A stretch of 64,000 nucleotides of DNA, taken from positions 434,001 through 498,000 of the forward strand of contig NZ_CP038462.1 of the NCBI RefSeq assembly GCF_004777465.1, read 5' to 3'. Below, piece after piece: positions 57,942-64,000 of the stretch (positions are counted from its first letter, which is position 1; the number at the start of each line of letters is the position of its first letter). Below the pieces are notes generated by a model that did not search any database, was not told where the DNA came from, and saw only the letters and a list, made by a program, of their open reading frames with translations. The translations under genes were made by a program, and so were the position numbers. This DNA is from Nocardioides daphniae. GTDB taxonomy: Bacteria > Actinomycetota > Actinomycetes > Propionibacteriales > Nocardioidaceae.

Positions 57942-58882
57942 CGACCCTCGCCGAGCCGGGTGCGACCCAGTCGTCGGCAGGGTCGTCGGCAGGGTCGTCG
58001 GCAGGGTCGTCGGCCGCGCCGTCGCAGCCTCCCACCCAGCTGTCGCCTCCCGCGGAGCGGACCGCCCTGGTCGTCTCGACCGCAGCGACGGTGCTCCTGC
58101 TGGTGACCGCCTGGGCGCTGACCCAGATGCTCTTCCTCGGCGCGCTCAGCCAGCAGCGGGCCCAGGCCACGCTGTACGACGACTTCCGCGCCCAGCTCGC
58201 CGCCGCCACCGCCCCGGTCGGGCCGGTCGTCGATGTCGGCGAGCCGGTGGCGCTGCTGCGGGTGCCGCGCCTGGGCATCGAGCAGGTCGTCGTCGAGGGC
58301 ACCGCCTCGGGCGACTTGCTGCGGGGCCCCGGCCACCAGCGCAACACCGTGCTCCCCGGCCAGGTCGGCACGTCCGTCGTCGCCGGCCGCGCGACGACGT
58401 ACGGAGGCCCGTTCGCCACCCTGGGTGAGCTGACGGCGGGGGACGCCGTGGTCGCGGTCACCGCGCAGGGCACCACCAAGTTCCGGGTGAGCGGCGTACG
58501 ACGTGCCGGCGACCCGCTGCCGCAGCCGCGTCCCGACGGGGCCGCGCGCCTCGTCCTGGTCACCGCCGAGGGGCAGGGGCGGTTGGGTGCGCTGTCGCCG
58601 GGCGAGGTCATCCATGTCGACGCCGAGGCGCAGAAGGGCCTGGGCGCCCCCGCGGGCCTGCCTGCCGCGGTGCCCGACTCCGAGCAGCCGATGGGCACCG
58701 AGCAGACGGCGTGGCCGTTGCTGACCCTCTGCCTCGGACTTCTCGTGGCGATCACCACCGGGGTGGTCGTTGCTCGCCAGCGCTGGAGTGCAGCGCTGGT
58801 CTGGGTGGTCGCGGCTCCCGTCGTGATCGCCAGCGCATGGGTCACCACCGACGTGGTGATGCGTGTGCCCAACCTGTTGTGA
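57938..58882 (+). CDS. Sortase-fold membrane protein lacking both catalytic residues
   Basis: Membrane protein of 314 residues. An N-terminal low-complexity Ser/Ala/Gly region and one helix (LVVSTAATVLLLVTAWALTQ) precede a sortase domain: VALLRVPRLGIEQVVVEGTA, LLRGPGHQRNTVLPGQVG, VVAGRATTYGGPFATLGELT. Class E/D sortases have AGH and TLxTC; here Arg151 replaces the His and LVLVTAEG (Ala210) replaces the Cys. Two C-terminal helices (LLTLCLGLLVAITTGVVV, ALVWVVAAPVVIASAWVT) follow. The frame is intact, so the losses are not sequencing shifts. Probably a scaffold or binding protein rather than a transpeptidase. ATGA overlap with the upstream gene. Confidence 0.8.
   Translation: MTTLAEPGATQSSAGSSAGSSAGSSAAPSQPPTQLSPPAERTALVVSTAATVLLLVTAWALTQMLFLGALSQQRAQATLYDDFRAQLAAATAPVGPVVDVGEPVALLRVPRLGIEQVVVEGTASGDLLRGPGHQRNTVLPGQVGTSVVAGRATTYGGPFATLGELTAGDAVVAVTAQGTTKFRVSGVRRAGDPLPQPRPDGAARLVLVTAEGQGRLGALSPGEVIHVDAEAQKGLGAPAGLPAAVPDSEQPMGTEQTAWPLLTLCLGLLVAITTGVVVARQRWSAALVWVVAAPVVIASAWVTTDVVMRVPNLL
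57971..58006 (+). repeat. 12-bp tandem repeat, three perfect copies (TCGTCGGCAGGG)
   Basis: Copies at 57971, 57983 and 57995, with a partial fourth at 58007, encode the SSAG repeats in the N-terminal tail of the sortase-fold protein. In-frame slippage would only lengthen the linker. Confidence 0.95.
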
Positions 58883-58919
58883 ATCCAACCAGATGCATCA
58901 CCTGAGCAAAGGAACCCAG

Positions 58920-60500
58920 ATGTCCGTTCGCAGGTTGTTCGCCGGCGTGGCCGCCACGTCGGTCCTCGTCTCGACGGCGGCCCTCGTGGCGCCGGCCCAG
59001 GCCGACCCCGCCTTCACCCCCGTCGCCAGCGACGTCGTCGGCGCCGGCTCCGACACCTCCATGTACGCCCTGAGCTACCTGGCCGAGGGCCACGGCGGCC
59101 TCACCGGCTACAACGCCGGGCGTACGACGGGACGCCTCGTCTCCTTCGACGCCAAGACCGTCGACGCGACCGGCACCCAGACCAACTCGGCCACGGTGAC
59201 CCTGGTCCAGGGCGCCAGCCCGATCACCCGTCCCAACGGATCGGGCGCGGGCAAGAGCCTGCTGCACGGCGCCGGCAACAACCCCGACGTCGACTACGCC
59301 CGCTCCTCCTCCGGCCTCAACGCCGCGGAGAAGTCGGCCAACCTCCAGGCCTTCCCGTTCGCCAAGGACACCCTCGGCATGGCGGTGGCCGCCACCTCCA
59401 ACGCCCCGGTGACCCTCACCCCGGCCCAGATCGTCGGCATCTACGCCGGCGACATCACCGACTGGAGCGCCGTCGGCGGCAAGGCCGGCACCATCGTCCC
59501 GCTCATCCCGCAGGCCGGCTCCGGCACGCGCTCCTTCTTCGAGGGCGAGCTGACCACCATGAACAGCGGCGTGAAGGTGACGCTGAGCAAGGCGGTCAAG
59601 GAGGTCCAGGAGCACGACGACTCGCCCGTCAAGGACGACCCCAACGCCGTCGCGCCCTTCTCCGTCGGTCGTGCCGGCCTGCTCGGCACCCTGCGCGTGA
59701 CGAAGGGCTTCGAGGCCGCCCGCGCCCTCTACAACGTGGTCCGTCAGGCCGACGTCGCCAAGCCCGAGATCACCTCGATCTTCGGCCCGACCGGCTTCGT
59801 CTGCTCCCCGGCCGCCGCACCCCTGATCGCCGACGCCGGCTTCGAGCAGCTCCTCAGCCAGGCCGAGGGTGGCGCCTGCGGCGTCGCGACCCAGGACGCG
59901 CCCAGCCTCGCCACGGCGCTCGTGGAGACCAGCACCACCGTCGCCGCGGTCTCCAAGGTCGCCGGCGCGCTGGAGATCACCGCCACCGTCGGTGGCGGCG
60001 GTGCACTGAAGCCGCAGGGCCTGGTCGAGTTCACCGTCGACGGTCGTGACGCTGGCACCGCGCTGCTGAGCGGCGGCAGGGCCACCCGCACCGTCACCGG
60101 CCTCTCGGCCGGCACCCACACGGTCAAGGCCACCTTCGTGGCCGACGAGGGCACCGTCTTCTCCGGCTCGGTGAGCAGCGAGGGCACCTTCACCGTCGCC
60201 GGCCCCAAGGCACCGGTCCTGGTGAAGTCCAGCCTCAAGGAGACCTTCAAGGCCACCAACGCCAAGGGCAAGCGCGCCAAGGGCGCCGTGGTGGTCACCC
60301 TGGCCAACAAGAAGAAGGCGACCGGCACGGTCGTCATCCGCGACGGCAAGAAGGTCGTCGCGAAGGGCAAGGTGAAGAACGGTCGCGTGACGCTCACCCT
60401 GAAGAAGCTCGCCAAGGGCAAGCGCACCCTCGTCGCCACCTACACCGGCCCCACGTCCGTGAAGGGCTCGACGCTGCGCTTCGTCATCCGCCAGCGCTGA
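58920..60500 (+). CDS. Second PstS-like phosphate-binding protein with Ig-like domain
   Basis: Exported protein of 526 residues, intact. The signal peptide ends APAQA with no lipobox. The PBP domain shows [59 protein letters not shown] and [17 protein letters not shown]. An Ig-like/Big_3_5-type domain ([40 protein letters not shown]) and a Lys-rich C-terminal unit follow, with no anchor helix. RBS AAAGGA 9 nt before ATG 58920. The only gene of the locus separated by clear spacers on both sides, so it may be expressed separately or more strongly. Confidence 0.85.
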   Translation: MSVRRLFAGVAATSVLVSTAALVAPAQADPAFTPVASDVVGAGSDTSMYALSYLAEGHGGLTGYNAGRTTGRLVSFDAKTVDATGTQTNSATVTLVQGASPITRPNGSGAGKSLLHGAGNNPDVDYARSSSGLNAAEKSANLQAFPFAKDTLGMAVAATSNAPVTLTPAQIVGIYAGDITDWSAVGGKAGTIVPLIPQAGSGTRSFFEGELTTMNSGVKVTLSKAVKEVQEHDDSPVKDDPNAVAPFSVGRAGLLGTLRVTKGFEAARALYNVVRQADVAKPEITSIFGPTGFVCSPAAAPLIADAGFEQLLSQAEGGACGVATQDAPSLATALVETSTTVAAVSKVAGALEITATVGGGGALKPQGLVEFTVDGRDAGTALLSGGRATRTVTGLSAGTHTVKATFVADEGTVFSGSVSSEGTFTVAGPKAPVLVKSSLKETFKATNAKGKRAKGAVVVTLANKKKATGTVVIRDGKKVVAKGKVKNGRVTLTLKKLAKGKRTLVATYTGPTSVKGSTLRFVIRQR

Positions 60501-60534
60501 CCCTCACCGGCGCCGACCCGCGCCACCCCACCGG

Positions 60535-60570
60535 GCGGGTCCGGCCGGCCACGAGCCGCGCCGGGCCCGC
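60535..60570 (+). terminator. Hairpin between the second pstS-like gene and pstB
   Basis: GCGGGTCCGGC (60535-60545) pairs with GCCGGGCCCGC (60560-60570) with one G-U. No T-run follows. It could be a partial terminator or an RNA stabiliser that lets the binding protein be made in excess of PstB. Confidence 0.5.
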
Positions 60571-60610
60571 CCACCCGCACCCCACCTCGTACGACTGCAA
60601 GGACGCACCC

Positions 60611-61480
60611 ATGACGCTCGACGACCGCACCACCGTCCTCCCGCCCGTGCCGCCGCAGGCGCCTGCCGCCCCCGGTGCGCCGCTCGACGGTGCTGACGGA
60701 CGCTCGCTGGCCTCCCTCGAGGCGCGTGAGGTCACTGCCTGGTTCGGCGACCGGAAGGTCCTCGACCGGGTCTCGCTCACGATGCCCGCGGGGCGGATCA
60801 CGGCGCTGATCGGGCCGTCCGGCTGCGGCAAGTCGACCTTCCTGCGCATCCTCAACCGGATGCACGAGCTGGTGCCGTCGGCCGCGCTGGCCGGTGAGGT
60901 GCTGCTCGACGGCGACGACCTCTACGACCCGCAGTTCAAGCTGACCGATGCCCGCCGTGCGGTGGGGATGGTCTTCCAGAAGCCCAACCCCTTCCCGGCG
61001 ATGTCGATCCGTGAGAACGTCCTGGCCGGCCTGAAGCTGACCGGCACCAGGGCCTCGCGCAGCGACAAGGACGACCTCGTGGAGCAGTGCCTGACCCGCG
61101 GCGGGCTGTGGAACGAGGTGAAGGACCGGCTCGACGCGCCCGGCGGCGGGCTCTCCGGTGGGCAGCAGCAGCGGCTCTGCATCGCACGCTCGCTGGCCAT
61201 CAGGCCGAAGGTGCTGCTGATGGACGAACCGTGCTCCGCGCTGGACCCGACCTCCACTCGCGTCATCGAGGAGACGATGAAAGAGTTGGCCCAGGAGGTC
61301 ACCATCGTCATCGTGACGCACAACATGCAGCAGGCCGCGCGGGTCTCCGACCAGTGCGCCTTCTTCCTCGCTGCCCACGGCACCCCCGGAGTCATCGTCG
61401 AGCACGGTGACACCGAGGCGATGTTCTCCCGTCCGCGCGACCAGCGCACCGCCGACTACGTGCACGGTCGGTTCGGGTGA
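60611..61480 (+). CDS. pstB: Phosphate ABC transporter ATP-binding protein PstB
   Basis: ATPase of the Pst importer, 289 residues, intact. Walker [21 protein letters not shown] (with the PstB-typical NRMH), [20 protein letters not shown], signature [17 protein letters not shown], Walker [14 protein letters not shown] and the His switch in [19 protein letters not shown]. The N-terminal Pro/Ala tail of about 35 residues is longer than usual. The stop overlaps the transglycosylase start (GTGA). Confidence 0.96.
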   Translation: MTLDDRTTVLPPVPPQAPAAPGAPLDGADGRSLASLEAREVTAWFGDRKVLDRVSLTMPAGRITALIGPSGCGKSTFLRILNRMHELVPSAALAGEVLLDGDDLYDPQFKLTDARRAVGMVFQKPNPFPAMSIRENVLAGLKLTGTRASRSDKDDLVEQCLTRGGLWNEVKDRLDAPGGGLSGGQQQRLCIARSLAIRPKVLLMDEPCSALDPTSTRVIEETMKELAQEVTIVIVTHNMQQAARVSDQCAFFLAAHGTPGVIVEHGDTEAMFSRPRDQRTADYVHGRFG

Positions 61481-62228
61481 GGGCTGGCGTCGCCCTCACG
61501 GTGGTGGCCGCGCTCGTGGGGCTCGGCGCCACCGGCGTGCTGGCCCAGGAGTTCCTGGCCGACCGCTCGGCCTCGGTGACCGGGCAGCAGGTCCGGGCGG
61601 GCGCCGCCCTGCCCGTCACCCCGCAGGTGAGCCGTCCGGTCGCCGCCTCGCGCGGCGGGAGGGGCCGGTTGCCCCAGGTCGACGCGAGCTGGGCCGCACG
61701 GGCCGCGCAGGCCACCGGGATCCCGGTGCCGGCCGTGACGGCGTACGCCCGGGCGACGCTCGCTGCCCCGAAGCGCTGCGAGCTCGGCTGGACCACCCTG
61801 GCCGGCATTGGCTGGGTCGAGTCGCAGCACGGCACGATCGGCGGTCGTACGCTCGGCCGCGACGGCCGCTCCTCCTCGCCGATCCTCGGCCGGCCCTCGA
61901 CGGCGGTGAGGGCCTGGCGGCGATCCGCTCCACGGCGCAGACCGCCGCGCTGCACGGCAACCCCACCTGGGACCACGCCATGGGGCCGATGCAGTTCATC
62001 CCGTCGACCTGGAGCCGGTTCAGCCGCGACGGCGACGGCGACGGCGTGAAGGACCCGCACGACATCGACGACGCCGCCGCGTCCGCTGCCGCCTACCTCT
62101 GCTTCGACGGCCACGACCTGACGACCTCGTCGGGCTGGAACGCCGCGATCTTCTCCTACAACCACGACAACGGCTACGTGAACGCGGTGTACGCCGCGGC
62201 GAACCGTTACGGGCTCGCCGTCCAGTGA
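61477..62228 (+). CDS. Secreted lytic transglycosylase (frameshifted)
   Basis: Exported muramidase-like enzyme of about 250 residues, MltB/SLT type. The N-terminal helix [20 protein letters not shown] is a signal or anchor. Catalytic Glu115 lies in [58 protein letters not shown] and [20 protein letters not shown] follow. One base is missing near 61895 (SSPILGRP, then [13 protein letters not shown]). GTGA overlap with pstB places a peptidoglycan-cleaving enzyme in the phosphate operon, perhaps to make room for or process the surface proteins. Confidence 0.87.
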
Positions 62229-62230
62229 GC

Positions 62231-62278
62231 TGACTGGAGTTCTGCAGTCACCAGATGACTGGAGAACTCCACCGAAGC
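62231..62278. repeat. 48-bp hairpin repeat, copy 1
   Basis: Direct repeat starting TGACTGGAGTTCTGCAG and ending AACTCCACCGAAGC. GGAGTTCT with AGAACTCC and CAGTCA with TGACTG form a hairpin of about 15 bp around CCAGA. Matches copy 2 (63292-63339) at 44 of 48 positions, about 1.06 kb away. Confidence 0.85.
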
Positions 62279-62352
62279 TGATGGGAACCGGTTCTCCACA
62301 GCGACCAGTGGCGCGCCAGCGGGACAGGGCTCGCGGAGGCCACGCTGGCCAC

Positions 62353-63283
62353 ATGTCGCTGCCGCCCGAGCTCCTCGCCCTCGCTGGTCCCCAGGACGGG
62401 GTCGTGAGCCGCGCGCAGCTGGTGGCTGCCGGGCTGGGGGACCACGTCGTACGTCGGCTCGTGCGCCGTCGACTGCTGGCGCCGGTCCACCGCGGGGTCT
62501 TCGTCGACCACACCGGCACGCTCACCTGGCGCCAGGCGGCGTGGGCCGCGGTCCTGCTCACAGCGCCGTCGGCCCTCGACGGCTGTCCGCGCTGCGCGCC
62601 TCGGGCCTGCGGACGGCCAGCACGGACGGGCCGATGCACGTCGTGGTCGCGGAGGAGAGGCGGCTGGTGCCGCCACCCGACATCGTCGTACGACGCGGGC
62701 GTGACCTCGGGCCTCGCGTGCTCTGGGCAGCGAGCCCGCCTCGGCTGCGCACGGAGGAGGCGGTGGTGCTGGTGGCTTCACAGGCAGTCGATGACCGTAC
62801 GGCTGTCGGCGTCCTGACCGATGCCGTGCAGACGCGTCACACGACGGTGGAGCGGTTGCGTGCCTCCTTGGCCCGACGGGATCGGTGGTCGCGCCGGCCC
62901 CTGATGGAGGACGTGCTCGACGGACTGGAGCACGGGGCGGACTCCGTGCTGGAGCACGCATACCTGCGGCGGGTCGAGGGCCTCCACGGGTTGCCGCGCG
63001 GCGTACGACAGGTCTCGCTGGCCGGCCCCGACCGGTGCGACGTGCCGAGCGGCAGCAGGTCATCGTCGAGCTCGACGGGCGTGCGTACCACTCCGTTGCG
63101 CGCGACCGGTTCCGCGACCTCGAGCGGGACGTCGCCTCGACCCTGGCCGGGCACGTGACGGTCAGGCTCGGCTGGGGTCAGGTGCTCGGGGCGCCCTGCG
63201 ACACAGCGCGGCGGGTGGGGGAGCTGCTGGGTGTACGCGGCTGGGCCGGGACAACGCGGCGGTGCGCGCGGTGCAGCGGGTGA
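62353..63283 (+). CDS. AbiEi-antitoxin-like/DUF559 protein with VSR-type endonuclease domain (two frameshifts)
   Basis: Cytoplasmic protein of about 310 residues. The N-terminal winged-helix segment DGVVSRAQLVAAGLGDHVVR then RLVRRRLLAPVHRGVFVDHT is the AbiEi-type domain common in actinobacteria. The C-terminal DUF559 region has VIVELDGRAYHSVARDRFRD (PD-(D/E)XK-like ELDG and His), then WGQVLG and a final RRCARCSG. Frames break near 62580 and 63045. ATG at 62353. The gene is bracketed by 48-bp hairpin repeats, consistent with a mobile or duplicated cassette. Whether it cuts DNA or acts as a regulator is unknown. Confidence 0.7.
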
Positions 63284-63291
63284 CGCGCCTC

Positions 63292-63339
63292 TGACTGGAG
63301 TCCTGTGGTCACCAGGTGACTGGAGAACTCCACCGAAGC
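63292..63339. repeat. 48-bp hairpin repeat, copy 2
   Basis: Second copy of the element at 62231-62278 in the same orientation, starting TGACTGGAGTCCTGTGG and ending AACTCCACCGAAGC. Its left arm has drifted so the hairpin is weaker. It lies 8 bp past the DUF559 stop. Confidence 0.85.
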
Positions 63340-63359
63340 GGCTCCGCCGGGCTGAAATG

Positions 63360-63391
63360 CCGAAGGGCCCGACCGGAGTCGGGCCCTTCGG
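63360..63391 (-). terminator. Terminator hairpin downstream of tRNA-Phe
   Basis: CCGAAGGGCCCGAC (63360-63373) pairs perfectly with GTCGGGCCCTTCGG (63378-63391) around CGGA, 7 bp past the 3' end of the minus-strand tRNA-Phe; CATTTC follows on that strand. Confidence 0.85.
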
Positions 63392-63397
63392 TGCTTG

Positions 63398-63471
63398 TGG
63401 GCAGGGGCGGGGTCGAACCGCCGACCTTTCGAGTTTCAGTCGAACGCTCGTACCAACTGAGCTACCTGCCC
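63398..63471 (-). tRNA. tRNA-Phe (GAA)
   Basis: On the minus strand GGGCAGG pairs with CCTGCCC (acceptor), the D arm reads GCTCAGTTGGTACGAGC, the anticodon stem TTCGA/TCGAA encloses CTGAAAC (anticodon GAA), and the T arm is GGCGGTTCGACCCCGCC. 74 nt, discriminator A, CCA not encoded. Confidence 0.95.
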
Positions 63472-63572
63472 AAGCGGGTGAAACCATACATGAGCCCGCG
63501 GAGGTTGCGAAAACGCGGTCGGCCCCGTTTGGGGAGTTGATCGAGCGGCCCCTATGCTGTGAAGCGTTGCTA

Positions 63573-63645
63573 GCCCCCATCGTCTAGCGGCCTAGGACGT
63601 CGCCCTTTCACGGCGGTAGCACGGGTTCGAATCCCGTTGGGGGTA
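63573..63645 (+). tRNA. tRNA-Glu (TTC)
   Basis: 73 nt starting GCCCCCATCGTCTAGCGG; anticodon loop CTTTCAC gives anticodon TTC; T arm CGGGTTCGAATCCCG; acceptor closes with TGGGGGT and discriminator A. CCA not encoded. The anticodon stem reads GTCGCC where GCCGCC is usual, a possible mismatch or base error. Confidence 0.95.
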
Positions 63646-63743
63646 CGACCCGGAAGCGGTCAGGGCCCCCGATTGGGAAGTCCGGACGGGGATGGGTTAG
63701 AGTTCCACTCGCTTCGCAAGGAGCAAAACAGCAAGACAAGCAA

Positions 63744-63820
63744 GGCCCTGTAGCGCAGTTGGTTAGCGCGCCGCCCTGTCACGGCGGAGGTCGCGAGTTC
63801 GAGTCTCGTCAGGGTCGCCA
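63744..63820 (+). tRNA. tRNA-Asp (GTC)
   Basis: Starts GGCCCTGTAGCGCAGTTGG; anticodon stem CCGCC/GGCGG encloses CTGTCAC (anticodon GTC); T arm CGAGTTCGAGTCTCG; acceptor CAGGGTC with discriminator G and an encoded CCA at 63818-63820. Confidence 0.95.
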
Positions 63821-63822
63821 GC

Positions 63823-63854
63823 CTCAAGGCCCGCTCTTCGGAGCGGGCCTTGAG
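63823..63854 (+). terminator. Intrinsic terminator after tRNA-Asp
   Basis: CTCAAGGCCCGCTC (63823-63836), TTCG tetraloop, GAGCGGGCCTTGAG (63841-63854), followed by TCATTTCT. Perfect 14-bp stem, 3 nt past the encoded CCA. Confidence 0.93.
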
Positions 63855-63911
63855 TCATTTCTGGCCGGCTTCCGGCACCCGGCGGCGTACGTCGTCGTGG
63901 GACGCCCTGAC

Positions 63912-63917
63912 TAGGCT
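63912..63917 (+). promoter_or_regulatory. -10 hexamer TAGGCT, leaderless promoter
   Basis: TAGGCT followed by 6 nt and the GTG at 63924. Confidence 0.5.
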
Positions 63918-63923
63918 CGCGGC

Positions 63924-64000
63924 GTGGAGTTCACCGACGTCACCGCCCGGGAGTTCGACGCGCTCGTGGAGGAGGCCCTGGACGCGGTTCCGGCCGAGCT
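63924..64000 (+). CDS. Metallopeptidase-family protein, N-terminal fragment cut by window edge
   Basis: Only 25 codons are visible: VEFTDVTAREFDALVEEALD then AVPAEL, which matches the start of the short zincin-like metallopeptidase family common in actinobacteria (EFExLVxEALDxIPxEL pattern). The HExxH site would lie beyond the window. GTG start with a leaderless promoter. Confidence 0.6.
   Translation, partial: MEFTDVTAREFDALVEEALDAVPAE

Noticed and set aside
57938..58882. Active class E sortase anchoring the PstS-like proteins
   Set aside because: The catalytic His and Cys are absent and the neighbours lack an LPXTG-type motif; two use C-terminal membrane helices.
63398..63820. tRNA cluster as a genomic-island attachment site
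   Set aside because: No integrase, no duplicated tRNA 3' end and no island-like gene content nearby, apart from the DUF559 cassette, whose repeats are not tRNA-derived.

Overview
The window is high-GC actinobacterial chromosome, most likely from a Nocardioides-like member of the Nocardioidaceae. This rests on gene families recognised by eye (DUF3151, DUF3073, DUF3817, SigK/RskA with a fasciclin protein, class I LysRS, a WYL regulator), on heavy use of GTG starts, and on many leaderless promoters with a TANNNT hexamer 6-8 nt before the start codon. It is chromosomal backbone: there is no integrase, transposase, plasmid or CRISPR signal.

Layout. 1-6.8 kb: an MFS exporter, DUF3151, a DUF1275 remnant, a secreted protein, lysS, a broken LuxR/TrmB-type regulator and a lipid kinase. 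6.9-28.3 kb: purA, purD, purB, purC, purS, purQ and purL, all on the plus strand and interleaved with an SDR, a secreted LHH-nuclease-like protein, a BCCT transporter, a fasciclin/sigK/rskA regulon, an acyl-CoA ligase and a DUF1906 cell-wall protein. 28.3-44 kb: a 2-hydroxyacid dehydrogenase, a 1,690-residue secreted metzincin-like protease with tandem fn3 domains, a DrrAB-like ABC exporter divergent from a WYL regulator, a sterol-carrier protein, a GNAT enzyme, an M20 peptidase, two Tat-exported paralogues and an orphan soluble histidine kinase. 44.3-50 kb: purF, purM, a propeller lipoprotein, DUF3073 and a branched-chain amino acid dehydrogenase. 51.4-62.2 kb: a phosphate-uptake locus, pstC-pstA-pstS-(large PBP-like surface protein)-(sortase-fold protein)-(second PstS with Ig domain)-pstB-(lytic transglycosylase). 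62.2-64 kb: a DUF559 endonuclease-like gene bracketed by 48-bp hairpin repeats, then tRNA-Phe (minus), tRNA-Glu, tRNA-Asp and the start of a metallopeptidase-family gene.

Nine de novo purine genes lie on one strand, mostly with their own promoters. The phosphate locus is the most unusual region. Its three binding-protein-like products lack an obvious lipobox, two end in a C-terminal membrane anchor, and it encodes a sortase-like protein in which both catalytic residues (His and Cys) are replaced.

Caution on sequence quality: about 30 apparent single-base frameshifts interrupt otherwise well-conserved genes, including essential ones (lysS, purB, purC, purD, purL, purQ), usually at G or C runs. 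They look like uncorrected sequencing errors rather than decay. Interrupted genes are therefore given as single CDS features with the frameshift position noted.
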